Shown here piece by piece: positions 6,772-13,222 of a stretch of 15,985 bases of DNA. The notes beneath the pieces are model-generated. The model saw only the letters and a program-made list of their open reading frames with translations, had not been told where the DNA came from and did no database searches. Where the stretch lies: NCBI GenBank assembly GCA_028869495.1, contig JAGWRY010000418.1:1-15985 (forward strand). Reading direction: 5' to 3'. Made by a program: the position numbers and the translations under genes. Source of the DNA: Elusimicrobiota bacterium. GTDB lineage: Bacteria > Elusimicrobiota > Elusimicrobia > UBA1565 > UBA9628. Numbering within the stretch: position 1 is the stretch's first letter; each line of letters opens with the position of its first letter.

Positions 6772-6784
6772 TCACTTTGTCGCC

Positions 6785-7465
6785 GTGAGACTCCCTCTCG
6801 CTCTCCTGCTCGCCGCCCTCCCGTCGCTCCCGTCCTTCGCCGCCCGGACCGCGCCGCCGCCGCGCAGCGGCTGGCTGTGGCACATCGTCTCGCGCTGCGT
6901 GGATGCGAAAGCGCCCGACTACTGCGACCGCTGCCTGCGCCCGGCCCCCGGCCTCTGCGGGGAAGTCCGCTGCGAGGACCGAACCGTCGTCTGGCGCCTG
7001 TCGAAGAGCTTCGTCGCGATCCGCGACATGAAGATGTGCGGCTGTCCGAAGGGCTTCGTCCACGGCCTGGCCCTCCCCCGGACGCCGGTGACGGGCGTCG
7101 AGGACCCGCGCCGCCCGGTCGGAATCTGGGCCTTCGCCTGGAAGGCCGCGCGCGCCGAGATCGCCGACCCGGGCGAGATCCTTCTCGCCGTCAACGCGCC
7201 CTGGCGGCGCTCGCAGAGCCAGCTGCACGTGCATCTGATCCGCTTGGCCCCGGGCGCCCGCGCGCGCCTGGAGGCGCTCAAGCCCGGGCGCGCCGCCTCC
7301 CTGGACGGCGCCTGGGCCGCCGCCGCGCGCGACGCGCGGCGCGAGGGCCTGAAGGGCTGGTACGGCGTCGCGGTCGCGCGCGCCGGCGACGGGAAGAGCT
7401 TTCTGGTCCTGGCCGACGGCGGCGGCCACCCGGAGACGCGCTTCGGGATCGCCCGCTGCCGCTGA
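6785..7465 (+). CDS. cdh: Periplasmic CDP-diacylglycerol pyrophosphatase (Cdh family)
   Basis: Cdh hydrolyses CDP-diacylglycerol to CMP and phosphatidic acid and belongs to the HIT-like hydrolases. The 226-residue protein has an N-terminal signal sequence (hydrophobic 3-18, likely cleavage after S-F-A at 17-19). Family features in order are L-W-x-I-V at 31-35, a strand ending at G-F-V-H-G (90-94), P-x-T-P-V-T-G-V-E-D-P (98-108), the W-A-F-A-W-K-A-A-R segment (115-123), and the catalytic R-S-Q-S-Q-L-H-V-H-L at 142-151 with His148 and His150. It has eight cysteines (38, 47, 50, 58, 63, 85, 87, 225), including C-x-x-C at 47-50, which in an exported protein suggests disulfides or a metal site. 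GTG at 6785 is the best start, because an in-frame TGA lies at 6767-6769. It is divergent from hemE (26 bp) and convergent with the CNNM gene (6 bp). The neighbouring aas fusion also handles phospholipids. Confidence 0.9.
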   Translation: MRLPLALLLAALPSLPSFAARTAPPPRSGWLWHIVSRCVDAKAPDYCDRCLRPAPGLCGEVRCEDRTVVWRLSKSFVAIRDMKMCGCPKGFVHGLALPRTPVTGVEDPRRPVGIWAFAWKAARAEIADPGEILLAVNAPWRRSQSQLHVHLIRLAPGARARLEALKPGRAASLDGAWAAAARDARREGLKGWYGVAVARAGDGKSFLVLADGGGHPETRFGIARCR

Positions 7466-7471
7466 CGCCCG

Positions 7472-8977
7472 TCAGGAGGCGAGCAGCGTGTCGGCGGTGC
7501 GCAGGAGGTCCAGCAGCCCGGCGTCGCTCTTCGCGCGCAGGAGCCGCCGGCGGAGGTTCTCGTTGCCGACGATCGACGCGATGCGCTGGAGGATGCGCAG
7601 CTGGACGACCGGCGTCTCGACCGGGGTCAGAACGACGAAGACGAGACGCACCGGGACCCCGTCCGGCGTCGGGAACGGCGCGGCCTTCGGGTAGCGGCCG
7701 GCCGCCACGATCGGCTCGGCCAGGCCCGGCAGGCGGCCGTGCGGGACGATCACGCCGCGCCCGAGCGCGCTCGTGAACTTGAGCTCGCGCTCCCAGACCG
7801 CGGCGAAGGCCGCGGCCTCGTCGAGCTCCGGGCGGGTCTCCTTCAGCCTCGCGAGCAGGCGCCTGATCGCGTCGCGGCGGTCGCCGGCCGGCAGGTTCGC
7901 GTCGACCGCCGCGTTCGCGAAGAGCTCGCCGGACGCCCACGAGCGCTGGCGGTCGTACTCGTCGCGGACCTCGCCGACGAGCTCCTCGAGGATGTCCTCG
8001 AGGGTCAACAGCCCCACGACGCGGCTGAGTCCGTCGCGCACGAGCGCCATGTGCACCGCGCGGTCGGGCATCGTCTTGACCAGCTTCTCGAGCGGCTCCG
8101 AGTCCGACACCTCGAACAGGTCGCGTCTCAGCTTCTTCAGGTCGGGCTCGCCCGTCGTCTCGCGCAGGATCAGGTCCTTCAGGTGCACGTAGCCGATCGC
8201 GGTGTCGAGCTCTTCGGTCCGGCAGAGCGGGTAGCGCGTGTAGCGCTTCTGGCGGATCACGGCCAGGTTCGCGGCCCACGGGCGGGCCAGCGACAGATAG
8301 GCGATCCGCTCGCGGGGGCGCATCGCGTCGGAGACCTTCGCGGTCCCGAAGTCGAAGAGGTTCTCGATCAGGAGCAGGCGCTCGAGCGGCAGGGCCCCCT
8401 TCTCCTGGGTCTGCCCGAGGAGCACGCGCATCTCGTCGACGGTGACCGTCGTCGGAGCCTCGGACGCGGGCTTCAGGCCGAACAGGCGCAGGACGCCCCT
8501 CGAGCCGGACGTCGTCGCGCGGATCGGCAGGCGCAGGACGGCGGCCAAGAGCTTCAGCGTGCGCACGCCGCGCAGGGCGATCGGCTCCGCGTAGTGGAGC
8601 GCGACCGCGCGCGGCACGAGCTCGGCCAGCACGATCTCGACGAAAGAGAGCGCGCCGATCGCGACGAAGAAGGCGAGCGCGCGCACCCAGGCCGCCGGCA
8701 CGCCGGCGGCCCACGGCGCGAAGTGCGCGTGGATTTCCGCCGTGACGGCCGGCTCGCCGAGCGCGCCGAGCGCGATCGAGACGACCGTGATGCAGACCTG
8801 GATCGCCGCCAGGTACTCGTCGAGCCGAGTCAGCGCGTCCTGCACGCGCGGCGCGCGCGCGTCCCCGCGGCGCGCGAGGATCTCGAGGCGCTCGGGGCGC
8901 GAGCGCAGGAGCGCGTACTCCATCAGCACGCACAAAGCGTTGGCCGCGATCAGGACCGCGATCAGGAGGACGATCAT
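7472..8977 (-). CDS. CNNM (DUF21) - CBS pair membrane protein fused to a PTS EIIA (type 2) domain
   Basis: The 501-residue protein has an N-terminal CNNM/DUF21 domain with hydrophobic segments at about 1-20, 57-76, 97-122 and 130-150. E-I-V-L-A-E-L-V-P-R at 114-123 matches the family's E-I-x-P-K region, with Arg in the Lys position. Two CBS domains follow (about 216-275 and 280-338; D-A-M-R-P-R at 217-222, V-V-G-L-L-T-L-E-D-I-L-E-E-L-V-G-E at 320-336). CNNM/CorC proteins act in Mg/Co or Na-linked ion transport. Where CorC_HlyC normally follows, residues about 358-501 instead look like a fructose/nitrogen-type PTS EIIA domain, with V-I-V-P-H-G-R-L-P-G-L (His413 as the expected phosphoacceptor) and the C-terminal helix pair L-R-I-L-Q-R-I-A...R-R-R-L-L-R-A-K. 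This suggests transport gated by PTS phosphorylation. A perfect TATAAT lies 9 bases before the ATG, overlapping the aas stop. Confidence 0.88.
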   Translation of the reverse strand: MIVLLIAVLIAANALCVLMEYALLRSRPERLEILARRGDARAPRVQDALTRLDEYLAAIQVCITVVSIALGALGEPAVTAEIHAHFAPWAAGVPAAWVRALAFFVAIGALSFVEIVLAELVPRAVALHYAEPIALRGVRTLKLLAAVLRLPIRATTSGSRGVLRLFGLKPASEAPTTVTVDEMRVLLGQTQEKGALPLERLLLIENLFDFGTAKVSDAMRPRERIAYLSLARPWAANLAVIRQKRYTRYPLCRTEELDTAIGYVHLKDLILRETTGEPDLKKLRRDLFEVSDSEPLEKLVKTMPDRAVHMALVRDGLSRVVGLLTLEDILEELVGEVRDEYDRQRSWASGELFANAAVDANLPAGDRRDAIRRLLARLKETRPELDEAAAFAAVWERELKFTSALGRGVIVPHGRLPGLAEPIVAAGRYPKAAPFPTPDGVPVRLVFVVLTPVETPVVQLRILQRIASIVGNENLRRRLLRAKSDAGLLDLLRTADTLLAS

Positions 8978-8986
8978 CCCGGCCCG

Positions 8987-8992
8987 ATTATA
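8987..8992 (-). promoter_or_regulatory. Perfect -10 box (TATAAT) for the CNNM-EIIA gene, overlapping the aas stop codon
   Basis: The minus strand reads TATAAT at 8992-8987, 9 bases before the ATG at 8977. Its internal TAA (8990-8988) is the stop codon of aas. No -35 match is visible (GGAGGC at 17-base spacing) and there is no extended -10 TG. A perfect hexamer is unlikely by chance in such GC-rich DNA, but one strong element alone is not proof. Confidence 0.45.
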
Positions 8993-11900
8993 GCCCTTCC
9001 AGCCGGCGCGCCTCCGCCTTCAGGCGCTGGAAGTCCACCTTGCCGGTCCCCAGCAGGGGAAACTCCTCGACCTTGTGGAAGTTCGCCTTGTCCGGGATCC
9101 ACAGCTTGGGCGTGCCGTCCGCGGCCAGCTTCTTGAGCGCCGCGTCCACGTCGACGCCGTCCTTGTAGAGGACGACGAGGCGCTCGCCGCGCTTCTCGTC
9201 GGGCACCCCGGCGACGACGAAGGCCGGGTCGAGCAGGCCCAGCGCCTCGTGCAGACGCTCCTCGACGGCGACGTGCGGGACCATCTCCCCGCCGACCTTC
9301 GAGAAGCGCGACAGGCGATCGGTCAGCGTGACGAAGCCGTCCTCGTCGATCCGGGCGATGTCCCCCGTCACGTAATAGCCGTCCCGGACGACCTCCGACG
9401 TCTTCTCGGGATCGTCGAGATACCCCCTCATCACGTTCGGGCCCTTGACCAGCAGCATCCCGGGCTCGTTCGGACCGAGCTCCTTGCCGGCGTCGGGATC
9501 GACGACCTTCATGAACACCCCCGGGAGCGGCTGTCCGACCGTGCCGGCCTTGCGCCCGATCTGCCGGATCCCGGGCCAGGCGATGTCCGGGATGTTGACC
9601 GAGGCGACCGGCGAGAGCTCCGTCGCGCCGTAGCCTTCGAGCGGGACCAGGCCGAACTTCTCCTCGAAGGCTTTCGCGACCTCCTCGCGCAGGCGCTCGG
9701 CGCCGACGACCGCGTAGCGCAGGGTCTTGAAGCGCTCGGGCTCGACGCGGCGCAGATAGTGGAGCAGGAACGTCGGCGTCGCCAGCAGGACCGTCGCGCG
9801 CTGCCGCTGGGCGAGCCGCCCGATCTCGCGCGCGTCGAGAGGCGAGTAGTGGTAGGCCGCGCGCATGCCGAGCCTCAGCGGCAGCCACAGCGTGACGGTG
9901 AAGCCGAACGCGTGGAAGAACGGCAGGATCCCGAGCATCGCGTCCTCGCCGCCGATCGGCAGGATCTGCGCGATCGCCTCCAGGTTCGACAGGACGTTCG
10001 CGTGCGTCAGCATCACGCCCTTCGGCGTCCCGGTCGAGCCGCTCGTGAACATGATCGTCGCCAGGCGGTCGAGCGGGCCGCGGGCGCGGCGGAAGGCCGT
10101 GCGCTCGAGCAGGGCCTCGGGCGCCAGCAGGAAGGCGGCGGCCGTCAGCGCCTTGCGGGCCGCCCCGATCGCCGGCGCGACGTCCTCGAGGAAGACCGTC
10201 CGCCCGGCCGGCGTCCAGCCCAGCTTCTCGACGACGCGCCGCGAGGTCACGACCGAGCGGACCTCCGCCTTCGCGAGGCAGGCGTCGACGACGTCCTTCG
10301 ACGCCGTGTAGTTGAGGTTGATCGGGACCCGCCCGCGCAGGGCCAGTCCGGCGTTGGCCAGCGCGCCGCCGACCGACGGCGGGAGCAGGACGCCGACGCG
10401 CTCTTCGCCGGGCAGCAGCCGCTCGAGCGCGCGCCCGAGCAGGTGCGCGCCGACGAGCGTCTGCAGCCCGTTCAGCTCGACGCCGCTCGAGTCGGCGACG
10501 CCGCCGCCGAACGGGCGGCGCTTGGCCGCGCGGGCGAAGGCCAGCGGGAGCGGCGGGGCCTCGGCGAGGCGGTGCCGGAAGGCCTGCGCGCCGAGCTCCA
10601 GGATCTTCTGCCGCACCTCGAAGGCGGACGCGGAGGACGGCAGCGGCGCCCCGAAGCTGACCGTCACTCGGTACGGGATCCGGCGCGGCCGTTTGAAGAG
10701 GATCTTGCCCTCGGAGAAGCTGAACACGCTCCCCCAGACCTGGTCGAGGTGGACCGGCACGATCGGGACGTCGGCGCCGTCGACCATGCGCTCGAAGCCT
10801 TTCTTGAAGCGCTGCATCTGGCCGTGGCGGCTGATCTCGCCCTCGGCGAAGATGCAGACCGCCTCGCCGCTCGTCATGAACGCGCGCGCGCGGCGGAACG
10901 ACTCGGCCAGGGCCTTCGGGCCGTCGCCGCTGGAGACCGGGATGCAGCCCATCGCGCGGAACAGCCGGTGCGCGACCGGCAGGTCGTAGTACTGCCTCAG
11001 CATCATGAAGCGCACGAGGCGCTGGTTGGCCATCGCGATCAGCACCGCGTCGACGAACGAGACGTGGTTGGCGACGAGCAGGACCGGGCCCTCGAGCGGC
11101 ACGTTCTCGACGCCGACCGCGCGGATCGAGTACAGGACGTTCGCGAACGGGTAGAGGACCAGGCGCAGGAAGAAGTCGGGCAGGCGCTTGAGAAGCTCGT
11201 AGGCGACGACCGCCGACATCGCGGCCGACACGATGAAGACCTGGGCCGGGTCCAGCCGGAACTTCGCGTCGAGAGCCCACAGCGCGGCCGAGGCGATCAG
11301 GATCGCGGCGAAGCACAGGAAGTTGCCGATCGCGATCACGCGGCCGCGGTCGGCCGCGGGAGTCCTCTGTTGGATGTAGGCCTGCAGGGGCACCGCGAAG
11401 AAGCCCCCCGACAGGCCGGTCAGCGCGAGATCCGCGATCACGCGGTGCGGCGACCCGTACGCGAAGCCCAGGTCGAAAGCGAAGGCGACGAGGCCGATCC
11501 CGCCCAGCGGCACCAGCCCGAGCTCGACCTTGCCGCGCGACAGGCGTCCGGCGACGAAGGAGCCGAGGCCGATGCCGAGCGCGAGCACGACCTGATAGTT
11601 CCCGCAGGCCGCCTCGCTGATCCCCATCAGGCGCGTGCCGTAGACGATCAGGTTCATCTGGAACAGCGCGCCGACGAACCAGAAGAACGCCGACGCGTAG
11701 GTCGCGCTCTCGACGTTGGCCAGCGCGTGCAGGTCGCGCAGGTTCGTCCAAGTCCGCGAGACGACGTCGGCCTTCAGCGCCTCGTCCGGCTTGGCGGCCG
11801 CGGTGTCCGGCACGGCGAGCGCGGCCAGCAGGCCCGCCGCGGCGACGACGGAGAAGGCGGCCGGCGCCAGCCACGGGCTCCCCGCCGCGCTCTTGAGCAG

Positions 11901-12392
11901 GAGCGCCGCCGCGGCCGTGCCCAGCACGATTCCGCCGAAGGCCGTCATCTGCGCCAGGCCGTTCGCCTCCGAGAGATCCTCGTCCGGGACCAGCTCGGGC
12001 AGGATCGCGAGCTTGACCGGGCTGAAGAAGGCCGAGTGCACGCCCATCAGGAAGAGCAGGACCATCAGGGCCGGCACGCTGCGCGCCGCCAGCGCCGGGA
12101 TCGCGAGCAGGAGCAGGACCAGCTCCAAGGCCTTGAAGACGACCAGCAGGCGCGACTTCGACCAGCGGTCGGCCGCGTCGCCGGCGACGGTGGACAGCAG
12201 GAGGAACGGGACGACGAACAGCGCGCCGGCCCCCGCGATCAGGGCCGGCGCGCGCCGCGGCTCCAGCACGACCGCGAGCAGGGCGACGAAGGTCTTGAAC
12301 GCGTTGTCGTTGAAGGCGCCGAGGGCCTGCGCGGCCAGGTAGGCCGAGAAGCGCGGCTCGGAGAAGGCGGCCCGCAGGCGCGGCGCGCTCAC
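8988..12392 (-). CDS. aas: LplT-PlsC-Aas trifunctional lysophospholipid transporter / 2-acyl-GPE acyltransferase / acyl-ACP synthetase
   Basis: The 1134-residue fusion recycles lysophospholipids at the inner membrane. Residues 1-410 are an LplT-like major-facilitator domain of about 12 helices, with F-N-D-N-A-F-K near 27-33 and F-F-S-P-V-K-L-A-I-L-P-E at 122-133. Residues about 420-610 are a PlsC-type acyltransferase with N-H-V-S-F-V-D (442-448; catalytic His443 and Asp448) and F-A-E-G-E-I-S-R (515-522). Residues about 630-1134 are an AMP-forming acyl-ACP synthetase with the P-loop-like F-T-S-G-S-T-G-T-P-K-G (782-792), Y-G-A-T-E (921-925), Y-V-T-G-D (1007-1011) and the adenylation lysine in G-T-G-K-V-D (Lys1118). 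In E. coli, LplT and the two-domain Aas (719 residues) are separate; the fused form occurs in other bacteria. The GTG start overlaps the M48 stop as GTGA, with AGGAG 5 bases upstream. All three active sites look intact. Confidence 0.93.
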   Translation of the reverse strand: MSAPRLRAAFSEPRFSAYLAAQALGAFNDNAFKTFVALLAVVLEPRRAPALIAGAGALFVVPFLLLSTVAGDAADRWSKSRLLVVFKALELVLLLLAIPALAARSVPALMVLLFLMGVHSAFFSPVKLAILPELVPDEDLSEANGLAQMTAFGGIVLGTAAAALLLKSAAGSPWLAPAAFSVVAAAGLLAALAVPDTAAAKPDEALKADVVSRTWTNLRDLHALANVESATYASAFFWFVGALFQMNLIVYGTRLMGISEAACGNYQVVLALGIGLGSFVAGRLSRGKVELGLVPLGGIGLVAFAFDLGFAYGSPHRVIADLALTGLSGGFFAVPLQAYIQQRTPAADRGRVIAIGNFLCFAAILIASAALWALDAKFRLDPAQVFIVSAAMSAVVAYELLKRLPDFFLRLVLYPFANVLYSIRAVGVENVPLEGPVLLVANHVSFVDAVLIAMANQRLVRFMMLRQYYDLPVAHRLFRAMGCIPVSSGDGPKALAESFRRARAFMTSGEAVCIFAEGEISRHGQMQRFKKGFERMVDGADVPIVPVHLDQVWGSVFSFSEGKILFKRPRRIPYRVTVSFGAPLPSSASAFEVRQKILELGAQAFRHRLAEAPPLPLAFARAAKRRPFGGGVADSSGVELNGLQTLVGAHLLGRALERLLPGEERVGVLLPPSVGGALANAGLALRGRVPINLNYTASKDVVDACLAKAEVRSVVTSRRVVEKLGWTPAGRTVFLEDVAPAIGAARKALTAAAFLLAPEALLERTAFRRARGPLDRLATIMFTSGSTGTPKGVMLTHANVLSNLEAIAQILPIGGEDAMLGILPFFHAFGFTVTLWLPLRLGMRAAYHYSPLDAREIGRLAQRQRATVLLATPTFLLHYLRRVEPERFKTLRYAVVGAERLREEVAKAFEEKFGLVPLEGYGATELSPVASVNIPDIAWPGIRQIGRKAGTVGQPLPGVFMKVVDPDAGKELGPNEPGMLLVKGPNVMRGYLDDPEKTSEVVRDGYYVTGDIARIDEDGFVTLTDRLSRFSKVGGEMVPHVAVEERLHEALGLLDPAFVVAGVPDEKRGERLVVLYKDGVDVDAALKKLAADGTPKLWIPDKANFHKVEEFPLLGTGKVDFQRLKAEARRLEGL

Positions 12393-13222
12393 CGGGTCTC
12401 CTCGATGTCGCGCTCGAGCGCCGCGCGGCGCTCCCAGGCGCCCGGGTGCGTGCGGAAGTAGTCGGCCAGCCCCTCGGCGGCGACCTCGCCGGGGCCGCGC
12501 TTGACGTTCCCGCCGGCGCGCAGGCCGAGGCCGTCGAAGACGCGCAGGCCCGCGCGCGGATCGCGCCCGAGCGAGCGCAGCAGGCGCACCGAGAAGGCGT
12601 CGGCCTCGAGCTCCTGCGTCGGGCTGAAGTGCAGCTCGACGAACAGCCGCCCGAGCGAGAGGGCGCCGCCGAGGACCTCCCGCGCCGGGTCCGAGGCCGC
12701 GGTCAGGCGGTAGGCGTCCGCGCAGTGGCCGAGCTCGACGTGGCCGAGCTCGTGGCCGAGCACGAAGAGCAGGGCGTCGTCGTCCTTCGGGAAGCGCCGC
12801 AGGAGCGCGTCGGTCGCGTACACGTAGCCCCCGGGGACGGCGAAGGCGTTGACGCCGCCGCGCAGGGTCGTGCGGAAGACGTAGCGGCCGCGGAAGCGCG
12901 TCACCAGCGGCGACGACTCCGCGAGGCGTCCGAGGCGGCTCCAGCGCGCGGCGCGCGCCGCGGCCGGGCTCCCGGGCCTCGGCGCCGCCTCCCGCGAGAG
13001 ACGCGCGTCAATCCGCGCGCCGATCCGCCGCTCCTGGTCCGGCGTCAGCGGGAACGCGCGCGCGGCCGCGCGGTCGAGGGCCTTCTCCTGGTCGGCGACG
13101 GCGCGCGACAGGGGCAGGACGCTCTCGCGGCTCGGCGCGGCGCGCCGCGACAGCAGGAAGGCCGCGCCGAGCGCCGCCGCCGCCAGCAGGGGCGGCACGG
13201 CGCTCCGGACGCTACGAGCCAC
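12389..13222 (-). CDS. M48-family zinc metalloprotease, membrane-anchored or exported
   Basis: The 277-residue protein has a hydrophobic N-terminal segment (about 8-24) flanked by Arg residues, so it is a signal anchor or uncleaved signal; no lipobox is seen. Residues about 44-100 are charged and helical. The peptidase M48 core follows: N-A-F-A-V-P-G-G-Y-V-Y-A-T at 125-137, the zinc motif H-E-L-G-H at 157-161 (His157, Glu158, His161) followed by V-E-L-G-H, and E-L-E-A-D at 204-208 giving the third zinc ligand Glu204 and Asp208. T-H-P at 258-260 is another family feature. This matches stand-alone periplasmic M48 peptidases (BepA/LoiP-like core without TPR repeats), which act in envelope protein quality control; the substrate is unknown. 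The GTG at 13222 overlaps the DUF2339 stop by 11 bp, and no strong Shine-Dalgarno is seen, so a slightly different start is possible. Confidence 0.9.
   Translation of the reverse strand: MARSVRSAVPPLLAAAALGAAFLLSRRAAPSRESVLPLSRAVADQEKALDRAAARAFPLTPDQERRIGARIDARLSREAAPRPGSPAAARAARWSRLGRLAESSPLVTRFRGRYVFRTTLRGGVNAFAVPGGYVYATDALLRRFPKDDDALLFVLGHELGHVELGHCADAYRLTAASDPAREVLGGALSLGRLFVELHFSPTQELEADAFSVRLLRSLGRDPRAGLRVFDGLGLRAGGNVKRGPGEVAAEGLADYFRTHPGAWERRAALERDIEETR
12398..12402 (-). promoter_or_regulatory. Shine-Dalgarno of aas
   Basis: AGGAG, part of GAGGAG, lies 5 bases before the GTG at 12392, inside the last codons of the M48 gene. With the GTGA stop-start overlap it fixes the aas start firmly. 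Confidence 0.6.

Noticed and set aside
7462..7475. Small palindrome CTGAC-GCCC-GTCAG between the convergent cdh and CNNM stops
   Set aside because: Only 5 bp of stem and no T-tract. It arises because both genes end in TGA next to C/G bases, so it is not a credible terminator.
6685..7776. Plus-strand Arg/Pro-rich frame overlapping hemE start, cdh and the CNNM end
   Set aside because: It is out of frame with cdh, whose signal peptide and HxH motif make it the real gene here.
9075..12461. Very long plus-strand open frame (1128 codons) opposite aas, plus similar ones opposite HEAT, hemG, CNNM and DUF2339
   Set aside because: Translations are Arg/Gln/Asp/Glu-rich with no domain sense and exactly mirror the real minus-strand genes. 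Absence of stops is expected on the opposite strand of GC-rich coding DNA.
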